NCBI RefSeq assembly: GCF_036711975.1
Contig: NC_091972.1
Coordinates: 40,615,001-40,679,000 of the forward strand
Direction: 5' to 3'
Source: Onthophagus taurus
Taxonomy: Eukaryota; Arthropoda; Insecta; Coleoptera; Scarabaeidae
Length of the DNA stretch: 64,000 nucleotides
The notes under the pieces are model-generated. The model was not told where the DNA came from and made no database searches. It saw only the letters and a list, made by a program, of their open reading frames with translations. Made by a program: the position numbers and the translations under genes. This document shows positions 54,057 through 64,000 of the stretch, in pieces. Numbering within the stretch: position 1 is the first letter of the stretch; the number at the start of each line of letters is the position of its first letter.

Positions 54057-55061
54057 ATATTTTAATTGTGGTTTTAAATATTTCTATAGGTTCTTTTTGC
54101 ATCAATCACAAAATTAGCATCATATGGAAAAATCTTTTTTTATAGTTTAATTAAATATATGTTTATGAGTTAACTTAGAGATTACATAAATTTTTCAAAC
54201 TTCACACTAAAAGCGTTGCACTAATATATTTTAGACTCTATTTATTTTCCAAAAAAATGTTGTTTCACAGTATTGAAAGTATTGTGTGAGACAGGTCTTC
54301 AGTACACGTATTCATATAAAACTTTAAAAAATGTTTTGCACATTATGTACTACATTATTTATTTTTTCTGCATTATTTTTAAGTCAGTGTTTGTGGGTTT
54401 CTATAACAACCAAAACAGCACCCACAAGAAAACTCATTTAGAGCCGCCTTTATAAACATTTATAAATAATTATACATCGACGAAGTACATAGTCAGGTAA
54501 ATCCCAAAATTCGTCGCTAAAGTAGATGCCAATTAACAGCAATAGCTCCATCTATCGCATCGTATCGAAATGAATTAAGAGGTTTTTCCAATTTGTGATT
54601 TTTGTATGTCATTCTTTTTTATCTATGCATATTCACCTTCTTAATTTGCTTTTATTAGCACTTCTCTAAAAAAAGTCATAAATAATATGCTAATTTGCTA
54701 TTGTACCTTTCTTGATAATATCTTATCATTTTAAACATGATTACATATGTATACATATGTATGTATGTACATATGTAGTGTGTCGTCACAAAGTTCAATT
54801 ATAACCACATCCTGTTGCTTTTAGATTTTAGTATAAAGTAGATGAAGAAAAATAAGCAAACCGTGTTAAAATAATTCTCGTAAATAGCGGGTAAGGCAAA
54901 CTATAATACTTGTACAAATAAACTAAAGTTTTTGAAATGTAGATTTGAAACTCAAAAATAGAAGTGATTTTTGGCGTTGTAATTTTTGTGGTGTTGGCAG
55001 CACTTGACCGATGTGAAGTTGCAGTTGGCAACTGCCAAATTTTTACTAATGGTGATTTTCA
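54057..55061. promoter_or_regulatory. Upstream region of Bruce
   Basis: About 1 kb of AT-rich sequence before the first Bruce exon, including an alternating TATGTA-rich tract at 54745-54778. It must contain the 5' UTR and promoter. No specific element could be assigned. Confidence 0.4.
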
Positions 55062-58000
55062 ATGGCGCAAGATGTGTTTAGCAAAATGGCTGATGATCCG
55101 TGTTTGTTAAAAGAGGACGGTTACTTAAACGCGGCCACAGATTTAAGAAAAATCGTCTACCACCCGTCCCTGAACGTAATTATCGTCTGTTCCGAGTCAG
55201 GGAAGGTCCACATTATTGACGTCAACTCGGGTGTTGTTCTTCACACCAGTAACTTGTCAGGTAAACGTTGATTACACGCTGTTTATTAATTGATTTTCTT
55301 GTACGATTTCATTTCTAACCGACAACGATTGTTTACAGCTAAGAACCTAAATAACGTTACGTGTAGGTATGTGCCGGGGCAAGATCGAGTACTTTTTTGC
55401 GATGGACAAGCTCTTGGTGTTCGTTCCGATTATAATGGTGTACTTTTATTAGATACGATATTACAAAAACCGGTTGGTAGTTCTAAGGATGACATTAAAT
55501 TGGAGTTATTATTATCAGAAGTGAGTCATTTGTAGGAGATGTTTTGTAAATTTGATATTTCTAAAAATTATCCATTGTTTTAGGCTCAAATTCTAAAAAA
55601 AAGCTTATCTGTTTTTGGTACCTCGTCTATTGATTATGTTGTAAATGAGTTAACTGATCAAATATCTAAGGCCCAAAAGAAAGCAAAAAAAGGAATCAAA
55701 GCGCAAAAAGTAAGTCATTTAATATTCATCGCTTACCGTCAATATTTGCTAAATATAGAAATATAAATTATTTATTTAACAATATTGGTACAGTTAAAAT
55801 ATATATATTATCTAAACAAACTGTTTTTAAGCAACTAAATCATTAAAAGCCCAGTAGTCCTTTTAACTTGGGATCATTTAGTTATTATTTTTGCATGCTT
55901 TATGTTCAGTAATTAAAATCTCTTCTCTTCGTAAATTTAAATTTTTCTAGATCATGTTGCTTCTAAAGTGGAAGAGATCAAAGAGTAAACATGATTTGCC
56001 TAATGAACAGTTACTATTTTATATAAATTGGTTTTATTTCTTATTGATGGATAAATATTTTTATCTTTATCTTTCATCTTTGAGTTAAAGGTCCATCAGA
56101 ACATTAATATGCAACAATGAAAAATTAACATAAAACATTGAGAGTATGATACTCACATACAATTGCGATATAAATACCTCTTATATTAATCAGAGGTATG
56201 TCTAATACATTTTTATTAAAATATAAAGCAGCTGAGTTATTTTCATTTGTAATCTATTCTGCATTCTGCTAAATAACCCTTCACTGCAAACGGTGCAAAA
56301 GTACTTGGTAAATACTTACTGTTCAGTCTTCCCAAGATGAATCATGAACATTCTTTTTTATTTAACTCTGCGTGAAAATTGCAAAAAAAATCTTTAATTG
56401 GTATATAATCGATAATAAATTAAAATTTGTATTGTCCCATTTACACATTATTTTTAAATTGCTGAGCATAAAGCTCTACTTTAGGACAAAGTATCACATT
56501 TTTATTACCAAAACCTAATGCGTATGTTTTAGGGATGAAAATTTAAGAAATCATGTTTGGGATTTAAATTTTTTTGAGAAGGGTCTATCAACTCTCTTTA
56601 CGTTTGTAAAACGCTCAAGATTTTCAGTAGACCAGTACAATGAATATTTCAGGTTGATATAATACTAATCACTGTTAATAGTTAACCTCACAAAGTCAAA
56701 GCATTACAATATGATGTTTAGTTTTACGTTGATATAACATTAATCACTAAGCTGCAAGATCGCTTGCGAGATCTCAGCTTAATTAGTCAAAAGACAAACA
56801 ATTTCACAGCTGAGGCCACTTGCGGTCGATGTGCCACAATATGATAAGCAGTTTCAGGTTTATATAATTAATGTTAGGTCGATCAATGGAAATCTTTTCT
56901 AACAATTTCTTATAATGCTTATCTGTCCGGATCTTCTCGATCATTCTCACTTTCACAACTTTGTTCACTGTTGCGCGGAATAGTCCTGTTATTGTTGTTG
57001 AAAACCACAACCACGTCCTAATATATTTGAGCAAAGAATTTCTCCGTCAGTCCAGACCACGTTTCCCATGAATCTGCCCCTGCAATATGTTTTGTAGTGA
57101 ATCACATACTTTCTCGTTCCCCATTATATTAGCGAGGTATTGCAGTTTGCGAACCTTTATCGTAATTATTAATTCGGTGTCTTTCCTCATTCTTCGACAG
57201 ACTTCTTTATTAGATACATGTTATAACCATGAAATTCTTAAAATTCTGCGAAAAAGCCACATTTGCAAAGCTGCCATTTTGTTAATAGTTGTTTTGGTCA
57301 AGATCTATGATTCTATTCAATGTAGCAAGACAGAAAAGACGAAACAACGAAGGAGTCTGATTTTTGTCGAAATTTATATCGAGACCACATCACTAACACT
57401 TTTCACTTGAATCATCAGTTGCTGCCATCTTATCAGACTGTCTTTTCCCATATATTCTATTATAATACGCATCCTTGCCTTACTTCTTGCGAGATATTTA
57501 TGGTTTCCTTTAATGGTTTCCCTGCACTAGTTTATAATATTAGACTCGGAAAAATAAGGCATGCCTTAAGTCGTTAATAACATGTTTTAGTTTTTCCAGT
57601 TTCTAACAGAATTTACCAGACATTTCTATGTCCTCTCCTTCACTTCTGCCCAAAGTTTCGGAAACATACAGTATCCTGACTTTTTTTGCAATATAGGAGA
57701 CAGTTGTAATTGCAGGCTGTAATCTTTGTTTTACGTTAAGCTATAGAAACATTGGTTTGATGGCATGTTGAGTTTTCATGGCTCTTATTTTTCCATGAAG
57801 CCTCCATAGCTGCAATGTTGTCTCTGTAAGTTTTTCCTGAATTCTTCTCCAAGGTTCTTTCTTAAATTTTAAGGTCATGGTGATCACAAATAATTTTTTT
57901 TCTGGTTTTTATAAAGACAGGTCACATTTATAATTAAATATGTAATAAAACAACCTTTTTTGGCCGGTGTTCTTTCAGACTTTTATTGATCACAATTCAA

Positions 58001-61000
58001 TTGATAAAAAATTATGGATTCTACAGTACATTAATGATAGGTTATTAATGTAAAAAACAAATTCTTTAATTTATAAATTCTCATTATTGTATTGGTTAAA
58101 TCATAATGTGTATATATTCTATATATTTAATTGCTCAAAGTTAAAAGGACCATCTTGAATTAATTTTGATCGTTTATAACAAATGTAAACATTGTGTATT
58201 TAAATTGTAATTATTGTTGAAATAAAAAGTAACATGGTATTGATTAGATTATAAGATAGTAATATCCGTATTAAAATTTTGAGTAACAAATTGTACTAGG
58301 CTACCATTAGCTGGCCTGTCTTCTCCTCGCGCCCATTTAACAACTAATTCTGTTATATATTTGGTTGGAGTCCATCCCGATACATCTGCGTTTGGCATCA
58401 TTTGTCTGTTCATAACAGTGTCTAAAGTTACAGGCAACAAACATACTGTTAAAGTATCCTTTGGCAATCCACTTACGGGATGACCCAAACTTTTTGTGAA
58501 TTGGTGAATAGCTGATTTACAAAAACCATAGGCTATTGCATGCGGAGTTGATGCTAAAGCAGCTTTAGCACCTAAAATAAAAAAATTAAATGAATATGTT
58601 ATTATTTCTTGATCAGGTTTAGTCGTTTTATAACCAGTTAAGCAAAGCATTCCTCCCGCTTTTAAATATTTTGACGCTATTTGTGTTGCTAATAATGATG
58701 GCCACATATTTTGCACCCACATTCTTTCGCAACTTTCGACGAAATCACTGTTTATATTTCCTTGAATATATCCTCCAGCAACGCAAACAACCGCATCTAA
58801 TAAACTACCGTCAAGAAGTGAACCGATAGCTTCGTGTAATTCACTTTCTTGGTTTTGTATGCTTTTGGAAGTATCAATTAAAATGTTGACATCAGCTTCA
58901 ACGTTTACAGTTTGGCTCACAATATCTTTATGTTTGTGAAGTACAATTAATGTTGCTCCTTCATCAGGTTCCTGAAAGGATAGAGACATTAATATGCATT
59001 AAAGATTAGATTAATCAATATAGAAATATTTTTACCACTGTTGGTTTCCAAACTTCAACAGACACAACCCACCAATTCGCCGCTTTAAATTGCGATACAC
59101 ACCCGCTACCTAAAGCTCCAACACCCCCATAAACCAAGCAATATCCATTGTAATTTGAACCCGCCATGTTATCTTGTGACAATAATTTTGAAATGTTGAC
59201 AGTTTATTTGTATGTTTAATCAGCTACTTTGATAATAAAATGATTTAATAATAAATTTAATCTTATTTTTAGTGGAACACAGTATGTTTGGAACTTCCTT
59301 TGGGAATCCTTCGAGACGCGGCATCCACATCTGTTACAGAACTTTTATTAAAGAACCAACACGTTCCAGAATTAGGAGTTGCGTCAGCCGTTCAAGAACG
59401 CCTCGCTGATTTGATGGGCGCACAATCAAACGTAACTACTGATCGTCGAGCCATGGCAAGTGAGGCTATACGTAGAGAAACGTTCACACATTGGCCCCAT
59501 ATGGATTACAAGTAAATTTTAACAAAATGTTGGGTAAATAACAGTTTGCGTTGTTGTCCTCGATTATGACGAATTTTATACAAAAGTTTTAATATGCAGA
59601 GAGGAATACATAATTAATTAGAAATTCGCGACATGGTATCATGATTTTGTTTTAACCTATTATTCTCTCACTGTACTTATAAGTACCGACACTATTTTTA
59701 ATTTATTAAACTATACCGGGTGTCCCTCAAAAGTGGAAAATCTATTACAACTTTTGACGCATAGTAGCTAGGTTAATAGTATAAACTACGTTATGTCCCT
59801 CTTGATTTGCTATTTCTTGAGCAGTGGTCACTGCTATGCTTTAGTCAGTGGTTCTTTTTTAATAATGGTGTAAATTAACAGTTGTATTAAATTAATTTTA
59901 AAAGAAAAACGCGATCAAACAATTAAGTTTAATTCAATTATTTTTGATTTTTTATTTTTTTCTTTATTTTTTGTTCTTTTACAGTAAATGTTCTGTAGCT
60001 GATTGTAACTTACAATGTCCATGATACATTATAATTTGGATTGTTTACTTTATTTTGGTTAAAACCTCTCAGATCACCTGACCTCACACCTTTAGATTCT
60101 TTTTATGGGGCAAAATCAAAAATGAGCTGTATAATACACCAGTAAGGTCTCGTGAGGTATTAGAAAATAAATCGACTTAGAAATTGTATTACCTAAATAT
60201 CTCCGCAGGAATAACGTCGAGTCGTTAGATCGACAATACGCAAGATACAATTAAATCAAAATCGAGGCGGGAACATTTTGAAAATTTAGAAAATTAGTTT
60301 TTTTGAACTTACAATTGAATTAAATTTAATTGTTGGATAGCGCTTTTCTTTTAAAACTAATTTAATACAACTGTTAATTTACACCATTATTAAAAAAGGA
60401 CCACTAACTAAAGCATAGCAGTGATCACTGCTCGAGGAATAGCAAATCAAGAGGGATATAACGTAGTTTGTACTATTAACCTAACTACTATGCGTCAAAA
60501 GTTGTAATAGATTTTCCGAAGGTACTAAAACGTTAAAAAATAAGGAAAATAATTTTTTTTTTCAAAAATTATAAGCCATCGTGAAAATTTTTTCAAGTAA
60601 AAGTTATGTGAAATTATACTGTCTACCCAAGTGAAGAAAAAAAAATTATAGATCTAAAAAAATAGCGAAATTAGTACTCACATCCGGTGTAACCGGAAGT
60701 ATAAAAAGAATAATTTCATGTCGTAATAATCCGTTTTAGCGACCTAACTATGCATTCCAAATGGTTTTCTTATATCACCAATAATAAAGAAAAATATGGG
60801 GGTGAGCCACTTTTGAGGGACACCCGGTAGAGAGTCAAGAAATGATAACAAAATGTTTGTCGTTTCTTTTAAGGTGTTTCCTATATTGTATACTGTTAGT
60901 AAAAGGCTTTTTATCAGATAGATATTCTACAGGGTGTGACAAAAGTTCGGTAACACGTTATTTCTGTTGATGAAAACAGAACGAAAGCACATAGAAACAT

Positions 61001-64000
61001 AAAATTCGGCATAATTTTTTTAAAATATTAACAAACAATGTACAAACAAAGTTACAAAGGCTATGCGACGATTGCTGAAGACCATGTCGCGTGTTGTTAT
61101 TACCCCATTTGAACCCCAAACCGTATTGGATACTAAATGGTCACCCCATTTAGGTTGGAACAGAACGATAGAAAATTTAAACAATGTTAGAGAATTAAAA
61201 AAAAAGTATTTTTGAATTTCTTTCTCAGGCAACAACGAGTTAATATAGAAAATAATATTGCAAAAAACTTCAATAACGTAAACTGTCATCTACCCAAAAT
61301 CTTATTTTGAAATTTCCTCATTTTCCCATACAATTATTGATTTTCTACTAGATGGGCATTACCAGATCAAATGGCTCAAGCCGGATTCTATCACCAACCG
61401 AATTCATCGGGAGACGATCGCGCAATGTGTTTTACTTGTTCAGTATGTTTAGTTTGTTGGGAACGGACGGATGAACCCTGGAGCGAACACGAGAGACATT
61501 CTCCCACTTGTCCATTTGTAATGGGCGAGTATACCCAAAACGTTCCACTTTCAGTTACGTACGCTACAAACCCAGCATTTGATGCTTGTTTTCGAGGTAT
61601 TCCAGTCAGTGTAATAGGAACTAGCAGGTTGTCACATTTATTACCGACGGCCAATAGAGAAGCTTTGATATCGATTCTGGATGTTTCTGGAAAGGTGCAT
61701 CGTGTTTATTCGTTTTTCGTCAATCTTTACGACTCGTATATCATTGACTATTTTACTAAGGATTTTGAATTGCCACTTTTATATGCTGAATATCCCGAAG
61801 AAGGTAATTTTTTTAATTACAACAATCTCTAATAATAATAATTTTTTTTTTCTTACAGTTAAAGGATCAATGAAGAGAAAAGTTACTGCAGTAACCATAG
61901 TTAGTGATCAATCCGCGAAATGTAATACGTCAGCTCTAAAACCTGCTGTAATCGGGGCGTTAAAAGTTGAGTGTTCTGGGGCTCATTTAAGAAAGAGTAC
62001 CCCTATTGAAGCTTTAAACAAGCAAAATAAAAGTAACTCATCAATTAATATTATGGATGTAGAAGAAGAATTGGAAAGCAACAAAACAATAAGTTCACTC
62101 TATTTGATTGTTTACGACTTTACGCACACCAAGAAAGAAAACACTTACGAAAAATTATACGACCAAAACATAGATAATGAAGATGTTAATAAATCTTACA
62201 TATTTCCATTTGGCGTGGGGCTTAAATTGGAGGAAACGAACGACGTCGGAATTTTTGTGAACAAAGAACCAAACAACTATCAAAATTTAATACCAGGGGA
62301 AAGCGACGAAATATTCTTGCCACAAACGATTACACAAAAACATTCAGGACCAAGAGTGCTCCCAATAGAAATGCAAACGGAAACGGATGCTGCTCAAGCG
62401 ACTTCGATTCTCGTTTCGCCCGATTATAGCATTATGACTAATGGACCTTTAAATGTTAGTAACATTGTTGAAAAAACTATATCGGACCACATAATAGACG
62501 TAGCGAATAATAAAGAATTGCAACAGCTAAATTATCCGAGGTGCATTCAATGTGTATGCATACCTGACGAATATAAACGAAGAACAGATTTAGAAGTGAC
62601 AGATATGTTTACCACACAAGATGATTTACATATTCTGGTTATATTGACAAGCACCACAAATACGTTAACAAACGTTTTGTTATTGTACGCGCTAGATTTT
62701 TATGATAACATAGTAAAATTAACAAAAAAACCAGTATTAGTACGTGAATTAAGTCCTAATGAGAAACCTATTGAAGTTAGTTTACTGAATCAATTAGAAC
62801 GTCCAGGAGAAACTCCCGAAACGACTATTGAGGGAACAGTTATTTTAGTTTGCGTGGATGGTGTCGTACGAATAATCGAATTATGTACCCTTAGAACAAT
62901 TTACGTAGCCCAGTTAGAAAACGAAAGTATTGTTTCAGCCGCCTATTGTAACAGTATAGAAAGGTTATGTGCCTCTACGGCTAAGGGGGCATTGCATTTT
63001 TACGCGTTAAACGACGCCGACACCGACTCAACCGAAGATCATGATGAAGAGGATTTATTCAGTTCTAACATTGATTTTCCTAGTCTTCACTCGCAACAAC
63101 CAGAACCTATCGAAATGGACGAATTAACCAGATGTTTTCATGAACCTGCCGAAGTTATTGGAATCGTTGAACTAAAACGATTACAATCGTTGTGTTATTT
63201 CGAACCGTTCAAACCAGGATTTTGTGCTGTGGTGCCCCCTTGTTGGAGTGACATGCAACAAGGTCAACGCCAAAGACGGCATCCACAGCACTTACAACTT
63301 GATAATGATCAGTACACGAAAACGTGGAGACTACAAAACGACACAACAACGTGGGATGAACACATATTCGAAATTACATTACCATCACCCGTTTCAATCG
63401 GTCATGTTGACGTTTACTTTTCGTTACAACCCGGAACTGTTAATCCTAGCATTGAAGTAACATTATTGCGACAAAACACCAGCGGTATTGGACATAGAAG
63501 GGATGTGCGATTTGCAGTTGACGAAGTAGTTTCATTCGATGCTTTACGTAATAACGAAAACCCAGTAACTTCTCAAGAATACCTTCGGTCACATAACGCT
63601 GATATCTTAGCCGGACCGATCGATTTGGCTTCGTGCTTAGATTTAAGCGAGCAATCCGGTTGCGTCACTTTAACCAGCCCGAAATTATTCAAATCACGAA
63701 ATAGAACGTTATTACTTCACATTAAAGCGGTTACTAACATTGCTCGAGATGAAAAGGCAAGTAAATCCAGAACGGCTAAATCGAAGCGAGAAGAAAAAAT
63801 GTCTAATAGGAAAGAGTATATGGGTTGCGATTGCATCCACGAACTTAGCGTTACTGTATTTAGTAGTAAACATACGGAAATTGCGCATGAAAGATCTCAA
63901 AGAAGTAGTATGCTGGAGTCAAACGTGTTTATACAGTCTCTTGTTCAAACAACGACTGGAAAATGTGAAGAAAGTCGATTGATTGCGTTGGATATTTTAA
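55062..64000 (+). CDS. Bruce: Bruce/BIRC6, giant BIR-containing E2 ubiquitin enzyme (5' part)
   Basis: Exons read so far: 55062-55260, 55339-55520, 55584-55709, 59273-59511, 61352-61803 and 61859 to beyond the window, with consistent GT-AG borders and phase. The protein starts [12 protein letters not shown] (a second Met at codon 9 is also possible). Early exons have WD-like repeats ([18 protein letters not shown]). The BIR domain spans exons four to five: [29 protein letters not shown] and [11 protein letters not shown] supply the CxxC...H...C zinc ligands. The last exon is open for over 2.1 kb and has no stop. The family protein is about 4,800-4,900 residues with a C-terminal UBC domain that lies outside the window. 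It restrains apoptosis by ubiquitinating caspases and other targets at the trans-Golgi and midbody. Intron 3 (3.6 kb) encloses Dhpr, and intron 4 holds a mariner element. Confidence 0.93.
55710..56829. other. Bruce intron 3, first part
   Basis: AT-rich intronic sequence with no recognised gene or repeat. Confidence 0.4.
56830..57900 (-). pseudogene. LINE relic, RTE/endonuclease-RT type C-terminus
   Basis: Minus-strand pieces in order: [18 protein letters not shown], then [50 protein letters not shown] and [20 protein letters not shown]. This is the familiar C-terminal order of insect endonuclease-reverse transcriptase LINEs. Stops and several frame changes interrupt it. The upstream half (57300-57900) is too decayed to read. 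It sits inside Bruce intron 3. Confidence 0.65.
58249..59167 (-). CDS. Dhpr: Dihydropteridine reductase (QDPR)
   Basis: Three minus-strand exons, 59167-59036, 58971-58635 and 58571-58249, encode 263 residues. The N-terminus has the dinucleotide-binding glycine motif [13 protein letters not shown], then NWWVVSVEV. The middle has [12 protein letters not shown] and the short-chain dehydrogenase [10 protein letters not shown] (YxxxK active site), followed by [20 protein letters not shown] and the C-terminal NGSLVQFVT. The enzyme regenerates tetrahydrobiopterin from quinonoid dihydrobiopterin with NADH in the cytosol, supporting aromatic amino-acid hydroxylases. The second intron is only 63 bp, divisible by three and stop-free, so an unspliced frame also reads through. 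Skipping it restores the conserved LTGAKAAL junction. The gene is antisense within Bruce intron 3. Length is slightly above the usual ~240. Confidence 0.92.
59716..60827 (+). mobile_element. Mariner-type element in Bruce intron 4
   Basis: The ends CCGGGTGTCCCTCAAAAGTG and its inverse are flanked by TA on both sides (59714-59715 and 60828-60829). It belongs to the same family as 36240-37492. The left arm has lost roughly 250 bp just inside the terminus compared with the right arm. It carries only a transposase tail relic. Confidence 0.82.
60070..60290 (+). pseudogene. Mariner transposase C-terminal relic
   Basis: Reads [11 protein letters not shown] and GAKSKM, then frame breaks. It is nearly the same sequence as 36755-37000 apart from a few small deletions. 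Confidence 0.62.
60830..61351. other. Bruce intron 4, remainder, with one mariner-like end
   Basis: At about 60929 CAGGGTGTGACAAAAGTTCG looks like a mariner TIR terminus. No matching inverted end was found before the exon at 61352. No gene seen. Confidence 0.35.

Noticed and set aside
1-64000. CRISPR arrays, tRNA and rRNA genes
   Set aside because: No regularly spaced repeats with unique spacers and no tRNA or rRNA consensus were noticed. The sequence is eukaryotic.

Overview
The window looks like an AT-rich insect genome segment, probably from a beetle, although the order is a guess. Its host genes have short introns and carry the arthropod-type ZAD zinc-finger domain. They sit among very many transposon copies, most of them LINEs and mariner-type elements with unusually long terminal inverted repeats (TIRs). 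No CRISPR array, operon, tRNA or rRNA was seen. All exon coordinates come from reading splice sites and reading frame by eye.

Host genes, left to right: (1) a two-exon GON7-like KEOPS subunit on the minus strand (16036-16407); (2) a divergently transcribed ZAD-C2H2 gene (16744-18509), plus a second, phase-compatible exon with eight fingers at 24293-25241; (3) a V-ATPase subunit C gene (Vha44) on the minus strand, seven coding exons over 32878-39800, its second intron swollen by transposons; (4) a compact tandem copy of the same gene (48036-49597) with a C-terminus that runs into a neighbouring mariner TIR, and with a duplicated promoter region upstream; (5) the 5' end of Bruce/BIRC6 on the plus strand (55062 to the window edge), with the dihydropteridine reductase gene Dhpr (58249-59167, minus) nested in its third intron.

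Mobile DNA: 80-740 is a LINE relic. 1303-3613 is a mariner-like element with TIRs of about 540 bp and a nested palindromic MITE. 5494-14273 is a long-TIR element with a perfect 9-bp target duplication, invaded by two LINEs and carrying decayed pieces of an apparent ubiquitin-specific-protease-like gene. A relative lies at 28201-31364 with two convergent tails of that gene. 18692-23560 holds two minus-strand LINEs around a Penelope-like relic. 25749-27643 is a foldback element with a 9-bp target duplication. 34355-37492, 41183-44702, 47083-48048 and 59716-60827 are mariner-type elements. 44706-46030, 50820-53296, 53660-54056 and 56830-57900 are LINE remnants. A 406-bp insert with a 79-bp perfect hairpin interrupts one of them (51473-51878).

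The least expected signals are the protease-carrying long-TIR family, the possible alternative splicing of one ZAD exon to two finger arrays, the Vha44 duplicate capped by a transposon-supplied stop codon, and the hairpin insert with hammerhead-like words.
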